Source: a virus
Strand: one strand, 5' to 3'
DNA length: 59,661 nucleotides
IMG/VR virus record: IMGVR_UViG_3300030085_003139
Location: 1 to 59,661 of that record
The position numbers and the translations under genes are program-made. Below are positions 48,401 through 55,738 of this stretch, in pieces. The number at the start of each line of letters is the position of its first letter. The stretch's first letter is position 1. The notes under the pieces were generated by a model. The model was not told the origin of the DNA, made no database searches, and saw nothing but the letters and a program-made list of their open reading frames with translations.

Positions 48401-49162
48401 TTGCTTACCATGATGCGCAAGCAAGGGATGTTTTCAGATAGCGAAGCCACACGATTTAATACTTTGTTAAATGAAATGGCCTTCGTTGAAAGAAATTTAC
48501 AAAGTGGAAAAGCAGCAGAACTTGCGCCTGAAGATGTGCCAGATAGTCTACGAGATCTTGTTGTTCGTGTAATTGGTGCAAGAACTGGTTCGCAAGTAGC
48601 ACAAACCTTGGGCATGACTGGATCCATCCAAGTGCCGGGTTTCTTTGCGCAAGAAGCTCGAAACCGTTTTATTTATATGCCAAAGAAATATATGGGCGAC
48701 CTGTTGGTGCAAGCCGCAGAAGATCCGAAGCTTATGTCTTTAATCATTGCCCGTGGCGTTGAGGGTCAAACAAACAATCAAAAGATGCGTTTAAACCGTC
48801 AGTTGCGCGGCTATTTATACAATGCTGGTTTTGTTCCATCCCGTGAGGAAATAGAGGAAAACATGGGCGAGTTTAACATGCCTAGCCTTAATCTTGTACC
48901 AATGGCCGAGGCTTCTGAAATGCCCTCCCAGCAAGAACTTGAAAACTATTTATCTTCGGTGTCCAATCAACCCCCCCAGACGGCGCCGATTAAGCCTGTA
49001 CCACCCCAGCCATCTCCTCCCGTGGCTAACCCCAGTGGTACAGGCAATAACAACCAGAGAACGCAATACTCAACGGTTTTTCCGAATGATCCAATTGCGA
49101 ACTTAATCAAAGAACGAGAACAAGGTACAAAAGCAGGTATCGGTTCTTTGTTTGGTAACTAA
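45488..49162 (+). CDS. Very large internal virion protein
   Basis: A 1224-residue protein, the largest in the genome. After an acidic start (IPFEYGQARREGLTDEDIASYL) comes a Gly-rich hydrophobic segment (residues about 78-125, GMVTGGMLGAPFGPVGIVGGALTG) that could insert into a membrane. The rest is mostly helical and ends in a Pro/Asn-rich tail. Size and place at the end of the virion operon match the largest ejection protein of podoviruses (T7 gp16-like role). No lytic transglycosylase signature is seen. It is convergent with the helicase gene, overlapping it by 4 bp. Confidence 0.7.
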   Translation: MAEEQKINTSFGEKIPFEYGQARREGLTDEDIASYLSQETGYDLDAAYESGLSSTDVITYLADVEDDPTAATSRGLLRGLGQGSGMVTGGMLGAPFGPVGIVGGALTGLIFAEGLNSIFLNDQEYTNVGAEAFGESMGAGVPMVAAPYRLAAQQPLQSTSIFISDYLKSRGIQPGVRVTPVDKILDTARRSPGTFGAYEVGALTSASTAGALAEQSDPGNTLKRFSAELAGGTVFNPANYATLLYNPIKQSITNFIRGGREGTKQQKLGSQIVKILEDFGEDPEQVAKALDDLSETELQTRARQFNVEPGKIRSALKAQSPALALLNNALIRSKRSSPKAKRAVEQNAQAMSTIVDLLVQMDDPDALALAAEVQLQNYETTLSSLLDSALADAMETASRTLSTPEDDGAKAGQIISDSISRVMKLAREQEKALYKKVDQRGNANPINIVQTFDRITEREVLPEEPLPSLITKFVARVSGRDIDQIDDYTKRYNESKDDIKALQDRAAKLGQVAEDWGQKYRHTQPEVENRLIGNFLNRQDNDLVKVINEMKEMDTAPWDDLIRELSNTSARYREKGYFGREERYGFEYSAIERNRIASYAEKMIDYAQALKKVQEARLQQRVDFDLEQKMDGDFRPKTQILEANRPDVTVGDLMKFRSTMLAYTRDSIAAGQYRNAFFYGKMAEAALDDLGLTITPMFGSFATRERAANEMLTENQQRLKDAFNYSKALNDVFTRSFAGSVLSKKGTGSDRIPPELLKDKVLGGSVNSTNLNLLQLQDAAEFLVKNVGEEFAETSAAELGTVLAAQETMLRSAVSRFYNPQTDRVNMAGLTTWMNQNDAALSRFPTLKEELGNAVVAQKILADTKKENSLFNKNLKDQLSFGKFLGQDERPGDVIGEIIGDPNNRTATPSKNMNALMVASRRAGDDVFRGLRSAIMDHAYAYSGLHKGEGEGSLIAYKDYFTKPLARGKDSLLTMMRKQGMFSDSEATRFNTLLNEMAFVERNLQSGKAAELAPEDVPDSLRDLVVRVIGARTGSQVAQTLGMTGSIQVPGFFAQEARNRFIYMPKKYMGDLLVQAAEDPKLMSLIIARGVEGQTNNQKMRLNRQLRGYLYNAGFVPSREEIEENMGEFNMPSLNLVPMAEASEMPSQQELENYLSSVSNQPPQTAPIKPVPPQPSPPVANPSGTGNNNQRTQYSTVFPNDPIANLIKEREQGTKAGIGSLFGN

Positions 49163-50610
49163 AGTAACCACTGCTTTGCTTCTTCACCTAGTACGCGGCC
49201 AGCAAGATTAATCTTGTTACGAAGCGCCTGTATTATCTTTTCGTCGATTGTTTTCTCTGCAAGCAAATCAATGTACGTTACAGGCTTTTCCTGTCCTATT
49301 CTGTGGGCTCGGTCTTCAGATTGAAGTCGTATCTCCAAATCGTAGCTGTTGCTAAAGTATATCATGGTGTTGGCAGCAGTCAGGGTAATGCCATATCCGC
49401 CTGTCTTTGGTTGCCCGACAAAGAAACGCAAGGGATTGTTTTCGTCCTGAAACGTATTCACAATCTGCTGGCGTTCGCTTTGCAACGTTTCTCCATAGTA
49501 GCAAGCCGCAGCGTCATCGCCGTATTTTTTCTTTAATGCATTTGTGATTTCCACAATGTCGTGCGACCACGTTGCCCAGATAATAGCTTTGCCGTTTACT
49601 TCTTCCACAACGTCTAACAGATCGTTCAATCGGTTGCTTTTTAAATTAAGCATTTCACCTTCGTCTGTTTTAAGGTGCCCACAAGTAATTTGCTGCAAGC
49701 GCATAATCTGAGTCAGTACGCTTTGTGTTGTTGTGAGCTCGCCGTTTTCTAGCAATACAAGCGCATGTTTTTTCATTTGATCGTATGCTTTGCGCTGCTC
49801 CAAAGATAGCTGGACGGTACGTGCCTGATATACTTTTTTCGGCAAATCTAGACAGTCTTCTTTAAGGACGCGCGTGCTAATGGGCTCCAGCTTCTCTGTA
49901 AGCTCGTCTAAGCGCCGATAACCAACTACTTCGTTAAATGACCTAGCTCCCATCGTTCGCTTCTGTATGACCGCGTAGCGGCTCTGGTAGGCAAAGAAGG
50001 AATTAAACCCCAAACACTTTTCGGCTAGAAAATCACATTGACTGAACAAATCCATAGGGCTTTTTGTAATGGGCGAGCCCGTCAAAATTCTACGGTATTT
50101 ACAAAGCCTGCCACATTTAATGATGTTCTTGGTTCTTTGTGCCTGCCTGTTCTTTATGGTTGTGCTTTCGTCAACAATCATAATGCTTTTGGGATTAAGC
50201 TTGAGGAAATCCATAGCAGTTTCGGCGCCCTTGCCAGATGAAAAGGCTTCGACATTCATTACAAACAGGTGCAAGGTCTCTGGCTCACGGAACTTGGGTA
50301 TTGCAAAATCTTTGAGCTCTTGGAGAAACTTTTTCGATACATTTGGTTGCCATCGCAGTATCTTATGTTTGATTCGGTCAGGCAGGTGCGTTGGTATTTC
50401 GCCCTGTATCCAGTTGTCATAAACTCCTTTTGGCGCCAGTATTAAAGCAGTATCTATTTCTCCTGCTTCGAACAATGCGGCTATAGTATCAATGGCTACT
50501 TTAGACTTTCCTGTACCCATTTCCATAAATAAAGCGTAGTATTCTTTCCGCCAAGATTCTTTCCACGCTTGCCTTTGGTGCTCGTATGGTTCAGTCTTAA
50601 ATTCGTACAT
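49159..50610 (-). CDS. SNF2-type DEAD-box-related helicase/translocase
   Basis: A 483-residue SF2 ATPase. Walker A MGTGKS (residues 31-36), the DEST box of motif II (residues 147-150), TGSP (motif III, about 177) and a C-terminal DRAHRIGQEKPVTY (motif VI) identify the SNF2 family in its short phage form. It could remodel protein-DNA complexes or branched intermediates during replication. It is the only leftward gene between 2695 and 57599, faces the ejection operon and is divergent from the replication operon. An AAGGAG site lies nine bases before its start. Confidence 0.9.
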   Translation of the reverse strand: MYEFKTEPYEHQRQAWKESWRKEYYALFMEMGTGKSKVAIDTIAALFEAGEIDTALILAPKGVYDNWIQGEIPTHLPDRIKHKILRWQPNVSKKFLQELKDFAIPKFREPETLHLFVMNVEAFSSGKGAETAMDFLKLNPKSIMIVDESTTIKNRQAQRTKNIIKCGRLCKYRRILTGSPITKSPMDLFSQCDFLAEKCLGFNSFFAYQSRYAVIQKRTMGARSFNEVVGYRRLDELTEKLEPISTRVLKEDCLDLPKKVYQARTVQLSLEQRKAYDQMKKHALVLLENGELTTTQSVLTQIMRLQQITCGHLKTDEGEMLNLKSNRLNDLLDVVEEVNGKAIIWATWSHDIVEITNALKKKYGDDAAACYYGETLQSERQQIVNTFQDENNPLRFFVGQPKTGGYGITLTAANTMIYFSNSYDLEIRLQSEDRAHRIGQEKPVTYIDLLAEKTIDEKIIQALRNKINLAGRVLGEEAKQWLL

Positions 50611-50633
50611 GGTCTTTTTCTCCTTGACACCTT

Positions 50634-50667
50634 ACGATATATAGAAATATATAAGATGGCAAGAGGC
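50634..50667 (+). promoter_or_regulatory. Promoter of the replication operon with ATATAAGAT box
   Basis: TTGACA (50634-50639) is 18 bp from TATATA (50658-50663). The -10 overlaps an ATATAAGAT box (50659-50667), and an imperfect copy lies exactly 10 bp upstream. It would drive 50717-57599. The gap also has to hold the start of the opposing helicase transcript. Confidence 0.65.
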
Positions 50668-50716
50668 TACAAACCTCTTTAATAACGAAACATGAAACAC
50701 GGAACACGGAGCTTAC

Positions 50717-51289
50717 ATGAGTAGCATTCTTAGTTTAATGGAAGACGATGCGTCTTCAAACAGCGTTGAAACCGTATCTGGTGAAGGGCTGAAATCAGTT
50801 GCAGAGATAGCAACAAGAATTCGGGAAACCGAGGAAGAGATCGAAAAGATCGACACATACCTTAAAGAAAAGAAGAAAGAGTTACTGAAGTTAACGGACG
50901 AAGATATGCCGTCAATGCTGACAGAACTCGGAGTATCTTCTTTTACATTAGCAGATGGGGCAAAGGTTGAAGTGAAGCCCTTGTACGGAGCTGCTATACC
51001 CTCAGCAAAGAAAGAAGAAGCTTTCGAATGGCTGCGGGAAAACAACCATGCAGACATTATTAAGAACGTAGTGTCGTGCAGTTTTGGTAGAGGCGAAGAT
51101 AAAAAAGCCGCAGAGCTTTTATCTGACATGAGCAAGAAGGGCTTAGTGCCCGAACAAAAAGAAGGCGTGCACAGTGCTACCTTACGAGGGTGGGTGCGTG
51201 AGCGTGTAGAAAATGGGGACTCTTTCCCTATGGATTTATTTGGTGCTTTTGTAGGAGAGCGCGCAGTTATTAAGAAAGGAAAAGTATAA
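50717..51289 (+). CDS. Replication-operon hypothetical protein
   Basis: A 190-residue acidic protein starting MSSILSLMEDDASSN. A coiled-coil segment (RETEEEIEKIDTYLKEKKKELLKL, about 38-62) precedes a beta-rich part (VSSFTLADGAKVEVKPLYG) and a helical end. It is the first gene after the replication promoter and is coupled to the SSB-like gene by a one-base overlap. Proteins of this shape occur next to phage SSB genes, but I cannot name the family. Confidence 0.6.
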   Translation: MSSILSLMEDDASSNSVETVSGEGLKSVAEIATRIRETEEEIEKIDTYLKEKKKELLKLTDEDMPSMLTELGVSSFTLADGAKVEVKPLYGAAIPSAKKEEAFEWLRENNHADIIKNVVSCSFGRGEDKKAAELLSDMSKKGLVPEQKEGVHSATLRGWVRERVENGDSFPMDLFGAFVGERAVIKKGKV

Positions 51290-52065
51290 TGGCTGGCAAG
51301 GAAGTAGCAACAAAAGGCAAAACAGAAGTAGCGGCATTTGACATGTCAATCTTTGAAGCGGACGCAGGCGTTGGTAATGAAAACATTACGCAAGACGATC
51401 TTGCCCTTCCGTTTCTAAAAATACTGTCTGGCCTAGATCCTTTACTTGACGAGCTCGAAGATGCTCGCAAGGGGGACATCTATAACACTGTAACAGGCGA
51501 ACTGTTTTCAGGCAAAGACGGTGTGAAGGTCATACCGTGTGCGTACCAGCGTAGGTTCATTGAATGGGCTCCGCGAGGCACGGGCACTGGCGCACCAGTC
51601 AATATCTTTACGCCAGATGAAAAACGTCCAGAGACAGAGCGTTCGAAAGACGACAATCGCGACTACGTTAAAGGTGGTGATGGGACATATATTGAAGACA
51701 CTCATCAGCATTTTGTTTTGGTTATGGACAAGGACGGGACTGCACAGCCAGCTTTGATTGCAATGAAATCAACGCAGCTCAAGAAGTCTCGTAAATGGAA
51801 CTCTATGGTTCAGGGTCGCATGGCCACAGGCAAAGACGGTAGGCCGTTTCAAATGCCTCGGTTTAGTCACGTGTATAGCCTGAAGTCTGTTAAGGAAGAA
51901 AACAGCAAGGGCGCATGGCACGGCTGGGACATTGCTTTAGACAAGCAAGTGGACGACGTATCTGTCTACGGGCAAGCAAAACAGTTTGCTCAATCTATTC
52001 AAGCGGGTGATGTAAACGTTAAACATTCTCAAGACGACGAAAACAGCGGCGAAGTTCCGTTCTAA
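51289..52065 (+). CDS. Single-stranded DNA-binding-like protein
   Basis: A 258-residue protein. The body (DLALPFLKILSGLDPLLDELEDARKGDIYNT and VIPCAYQRRFIEWAP) is like phage SSB-type proteins seen beside phage replication genes. The C terminus is an acidic tip ending DDENSGEVPF, like the DDDIPF tip through which bacterial SSB recruits replication partners. It lies between an unknown protein and the primase. Assignment relies on the tip and context. Confidence 0.6.
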   Translation: MAGKEVATKGKTEVAAFDMSIFEADAGVGNENITQDDLALPFLKILSGLDPLLDELEDARKGDIYNTVTGELFSGKDGVKVIPCAYQRRFIEWAPRGTGTGAPVNIFTPDEKRPETERSKDDNRDYVKGGDGTYIEDTHQHFVLVMDKDGTAQPALIAMKSTQLKKSRKWNSMVQGRMATGKDGRPFQMPRFSHVYSLKSVKEENSKGAWHGWDIALDKQVDDVSVYGQAKQFAQSIQAGDVNVKHSQDDENSGEVPF

Positions 52066-52070
52066 AATTA

Positions 52071-52101
52071 AATTGGGTCGCACTTAGTTGCGACCCTAAT
52101 T
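52071..52101 (+). promoter_or_regulatory. Hairpin between SSB-like and primase genes
   Basis: GGGTCGCA pairs with TGCGACCC (6-base loop), extended by AATT on each side with one bulge. There is no U-run, so it is a weak terminator at most. It may reduce primase expression relative to the SSB-like protein or block RNA decay. Confidence 0.6.
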
Positions 52102-52117
52102 GTCTCTTGAGGTTAAA

Positions 52118-53656
52118 ATGTCTGACGCAAAAAAGTTTGCCGAAATATTTGACGGCCTAAAGCAAGCCTTTGGTACATACAAAGTCAACAAGCAACAGGC
52201 AAACGGCAAAAATACAGGGAAAGCCACGGTAGTTCGTGAGGAGCGGACAACAGAGCTTTGGGAAGGCCACTTGTCTGGCAAAGGCCAAAGCGTTGGTATC
52301 ATTCCTATCAACGAGGAAAACAAAGTTAAGTGGGGTTGTATTGACGTCGATCAATATCCGCTTGACCACAAAAAAATTATTGAGCGGGTTCGAAAGATTA
52401 AACTGCCCCTGATTGTATGCCGATCTAAATCAGGCGGCGCCCACCTGTTTATCTTTGTAGATGACTGGGTGCCAGCCAGAGAAATGCAGGACGTGCTAAA
52501 TCATATGTCTGCGGCTCTTGGATATGGTGGATCAGAGGTATTTCCAAAACAAGTTAAGTTGTTTCTGGATCGAGGCGACGTAGGGAACTTCCTGAACTTA
52601 CCCTATTATGATCAGGAAATGGGCTTGCGATACGCCTTCAACGACGATGGATCTGCGGCTAGTCTGGAAGACTTCTTTAAGCTGCATGAGAAGTATGTAC
52701 AAACACGCGAGCAACTGCTTGCGCTAACAGTAGAAGAGAAGCCTGATGAGATACTACCAGACGGACCGCCCTGCCTACAGCTTTTAGCTAAGCAGCGTAT
52801 TTCGGAAGGTGGACGTAACAACGGCCTGTTTAATCTGGGTGTTTATCTGCGCAAAGCATATCCTGATAGCTGGGAGTCGGAGATACTGACTTACAACATG
52901 CAGTATCTGGATCCGCCATTGCCGTTAAGCGAAGTCAACATTGTTGCCAAACAGCTTCTAAAGAAAGACTACGCATACAAATGTAAAGACGCGCCCATCA
53001 ACAGCTATTGTAACGCGGAACTATGCAGAACTAGGAAACACGGCATAGGAGCCGCTGTAGCAGGGGCTACAATCGCGAACTTGCGTAAGTACAACTCTAT
53101 CCCCCCTGTATGGTTTATGGACGTCAACGGAGAGCCTCTGGAGCTCGACACAGAAGCCTTGATGAACCAGACACAGTTTCAGCGTGCTTGCGTAGAGCAA
53201 TTGAACCACCTACCGCGAACCGCGCGCAAGGAACAATGGGAAGCTCGGATCAATCAGTTGCTGATGGATATGACAGAAACAGAGGGCGCCATTGTTGAAG
53301 TGTCTGAAGATGCGTCCATCGACGGCCAGTTCTACGATTATCTGGAAGAGTTCTGTACAACAATGCAGCAAGCCGAAGTGCGGGAAGAAATACTGTTGCG
53401 CCGACCTTTTACAGATGACGACGAAGGCCGCACGTATTTTAGATTGAAAGACTTCGAAGCGCATTTGCGTAAGAACAAATTCTTTGAGTACAAGTCCCAC
53501 AAGATTGCCCAGCGCTTACGGGATCGCAATGGCGAAAGCACTGTCGTAAAAATCAAAGGCAAAGCCGTGCGGGTTTGGGTTATTCCCTCTTTTGAAAATG
53601 TAGCGGTGGTCATGGATACGCCTGACTTCGGAGAAAGCAATGAGGCGCCGTTCTAA
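52118..53656 (+). CDS. AEP-type primase/primase-polymerase
   Basis: A 512-residue protein of the archaeo-eukaryotic primase superfamily, close to the TOTE/prim-pol type. WGCIDVDQYP gives the metal-binding DxD (residues 76-78) and SKSGGAHLFIF (about 103-113) the SGG-H motif. A helical middle and C-terminal domain follow. It would lay primers for PolA. The start at 52118 follows GAGG; a TTG at 52100 is unlikely. The C terminus (FGESNEAPF) looks like an SSB tip. It is coupled to the helicase gene. Confidence 0.8.
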   Translation: MSDAKKFAEIFDGLKQAFGTYKVNKQQANGKNTGKATVVREERTTELWEGHLSGKGQSVGIIPINEENKVKWGCIDVDQYPLDHKKIIERVRKIKLPLIVCRSKSGGAHLFIFVDDWVPAREMQDVLNHMSAALGYGGSEVFPKQVKLFLDRGDVGNFLNLPYYDQEMGLRYAFNDDGSAASLEDFFKLHEKYVQTREQLLALTVEEKPDEILPDGPPCLQLLAKQRISEGGRNNGLFNLGVYLRKAYPDSWESEILTYNMQYLDPPLPLSEVNIVAKQLLKKDYAYKCKDAPINSYCNAELCRTRKHGIGAAVAGATIANLRKYNSIPPVWFMDVNGEPLELDTEALMNQTQFQRACVEQLNHLPRTARKEQWEARINQLLMDMTETEGAIVEVSEDASIDGQFYDYLEEFCTTMQQAEVREEILLRRPFTDDDEGRTYFRLKDFEAHLRKNKFFEYKSHKIAQRLRDRNGESTVVKIKGKAVRVWVIPSFENVAVVMDTPDFGESNEAPF

Positions 53657-55164
53657 TGTTTCGTATATTCGGGCCGCCGGGCACAGGCAAAACAACAACC
53701 CTGCTTAACATGGTGGATACAGCTATCCAAGAAGGCACGGATCCAAGCAACATTGCGTTCCTAGCGTTTACCAGAAAAGCTGCGTATGAGGCCAAGGAAC
53801 GCGCCGCACGGCGCTTTGACCTGAACCCTGACAAAGACTTGCCGTACTTTAGGACGCTGCACTCTTTGGCCTACATGATGTTAGGGCTCAAAGAAAGCCA
53901 GCTCATGCAAAGGGAACACTTCGATGAGTTGTCTAATAAAATCGGCATAACCCTTACGGTTAGATCAGCCGTGCTCGACGAAGATGATGTTGGCCTGATA
54001 ACCTCAGACCACCCCATCATAGGGCTCATCAATCTGGCGCGACTCAAAAAGACAACCTTGAGGACAGAGTACAATCGTAGCGATATAGAAGAAGAGTGGA
54101 TGACGGTAGATTACGTCAACCGCGCTTATCACGACTACAAGAAAGCACATGGTCTAATCGACTATACCGATATGCTGGTGGAGTTTGTAGACAACGCTGT
54201 AAACTACTGCCCAGAGTTTGACCTATGCTTTATGGACGAAGCGCAGGATTTGTCCCCGTTACAGTGGGACATTGCTCATGCCTTAGATAAGAGGGCAAAG
54301 AGCATGTACGCTGCGGGGGACGATGATCAGGCGATTTATAAATGGGCAGGCGCCGACGTAGATCATTTTATAGAATTGCAAAGCGGTTCAGAAGTGCTTG
54401 AGCAATCTTATCGTATCCCCGCAGAGGTGCATAAAGTAGCCGCGCGCATATCCAGCCGAATTCAAAACAGGTTTCCAAAGAAGTATCTGCCCCGAAAAGA
54501 AACAGGCAAAGTCCAACGCATTTACAGCATTTCAGAAATTGATATGTCCGAAGGGGATTGGCTCATAATGGCGCAAGCGAACTACATGCTATCCAGCGTA
54601 GCAACGCAGCTCAAGTACGACGGCTATCTGTTCGAACGCAACGGCCACCGATCCATATCTGAAAAGATAAGCACGGCGGTAAATGGTTGGGAGCGCCTAC
54701 GCAAAGGGCATCAAATTGATTGCAACACGGCTCAGGCAATATACGATTATATGACGGGCAACGGCGTGCGCATTGCACGAGGCTTCAAGCGGTTTAGTGA
54801 ACACGATAAAGACAAGTCCTTTGATCTGCCAACCCTGCAACTACAGTATGGGCTCGGAGCTGACGATACCATGATCTGGCACGAAGCAATGGATAAACTG
54901 CCCGTGGTGGATCAGATATACATCACATCGCTGTTGCGCAGGAGAGAAAAGTTTAATGCCGTGCCCCGCATAAGATTATCCACAATCCACGGGGCAAAAG
55001 GTGGAGAAGCGGACAACGTAGTTTTGTTTACCGATTTATCTACTGCCGCATTGAAAGAACGAGGGGACGACATTCATCGTGTCTTTTACGTGGCTGTAAC
55101 AAGAACGAGACAAAATTTATACATCGTTGAACCCGAAGACGTATTAAGGAGTTATACAATATGA
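53656..55164 (+). CDS. UvrD/Rep-like SF1 helicase
   Basis: A 502-residue helicase. Walker A GPPGTGKT (residues 6-13), motif Ia FLAFTRKAAYEAKERA, motif II DEAQD (194-198), motif III GDDDQAIYKWAGAD, motif V STIHGAKGGEADNVVLF and motif VI YVAVTRTRQNLYI are all visible. It should move 3'-5' on single-stranded DNA. Its position between primase and polymerase suggests that it is the replicative helicase of this phage, since no DnaB-type gene is present. It is shorter than host UvrD. Confidence 0.95.
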   Translation: MFRIFGPPGTGKTTTLLNMVDTAIQEGTDPSNIAFLAFTRKAAYEAKERAARRFDLNPDKDLPYFRTLHSLAYMMLGLKESQLMQREHFDELSNKIGITLTVRSAVLDEDDVGLITSDHPIIGLINLARLKKTTLRTEYNRSDIEEEWMTVDYVNRAYHDYKKAHGLIDYTDMLVEFVDNAVNYCPEFDLCFMDEAQDLSPLQWDIAHALDKRAKSMYAAGDDDQAIYKWAGADVDHFIELQSGSEVLEQSYRIPAEVHKVAARISSRIQNRFPKKYLPRKETGKVQRIYSISEIDMSEGDWLIMAQANYMLSSVATQLKYDGYLFERNGHRSISEKISTAVNGWERLRKGHQIDCNTAQAIYDYMTGNGVRIARGFKRFSEHDKDKSFDLPTLQLQYGLGADDTMIWHEAMDKLPVVDQIYITSLLRRREKFNAVPRIRLSTIHGAKGGEADNVVLFTDLSTAALKERGDDIHRVFYVAVTRTRQNLYIVEPEDVLRSYTI

Positions 55165-55403
55165 AGAAAAAAGAAAAAAAGGGTGGCCATTATACAGTGC
55201 AAATGGAGGACGGATCGATTTGCACTTTGCAGCATTGGATGGATGGAACGTCTACTTTAGAGGTTACAAAGTTAGGTAAGGAAGGAAAAAAAGTTGTCCC
55301 TGTAACAGAAGTACACGAATGGACTACTCCGCAACGAGAAGAAAGAATTGAAGATTACGAATTAAGTATTCAATCAGGAAAAATAACGGTGGTGGAAAAA
55401 TGA
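55161..55403 (+). CDS. Small hypothetical protein
   Basis: An 80-residue basic protein starting MKKKEKKGGHYTVQMEDG, beta-rich with a polar end. Overlaps the helicase by 4 bp and the next gene by 4 bp. No family is recognised; it is likely an accessory of the replication operon. Confidence 0.6.
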   Translation: MKKKEKKGGHYTVQMEDGSICTLQHWMDGTSTLEVTKLGKEGKKVVPVTEVHEWTTPQREERIEDYELSIQSGKITVVEK

Positions 55404-55738
55404 GACGTGAACAAGTTTTAAAGCAAGCAGACAATCTTGTGAACGGCGATCGGGCAAAAGATTATGGCGATGCGTTTGAAAACCATGAGCGCATTGCTGA
55501 CGGTTGGAACCTCATTATAAGTTCCGCCCTTTTAAATCATGGTAAAATAACCCCTGCACACGTTGCACTAATGATGGACTGGGTCAAAACCAGTCGGTTG
55601 TTAGAAACTATAGACCACATGGACTCATGGATAGACAAGTGCGGGTATTCTGCGTTGGGCGCAGAGTTTACAAAAAATCAAAGAGAGCAGGATGAAAACA
55701 ACAAAAATGCAATTTCCACTATTCACGCCAAAAACTGA
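55400..55738 (+). CDS. DUF6378-type protein
   Basis: A 112-residue protein. NGDRAKDYGDAFENHERIADGWNLIIS followed by ITPAHVALMMDWVKTSRLLET and DSWIDKCGYSALGAE is the DUF6378 pattern, common in phages beside replication genes. The function of this family is unknown. The sequence is all-helical and could resemble MazG-like nucleotide-pool proteins, which is inference. It overlaps polA by 47 bp in another frame. Confidence 0.75.
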   Translation: MRREQVLKQADNLVNGDRAKDYGDAFENHERIADGWNLIISSALLNHGKITPAHVALMMDWVKTSRLLETIDHMDSWIDKCGYSALGAEFTKNQREQDENNKNAISTIHAKN

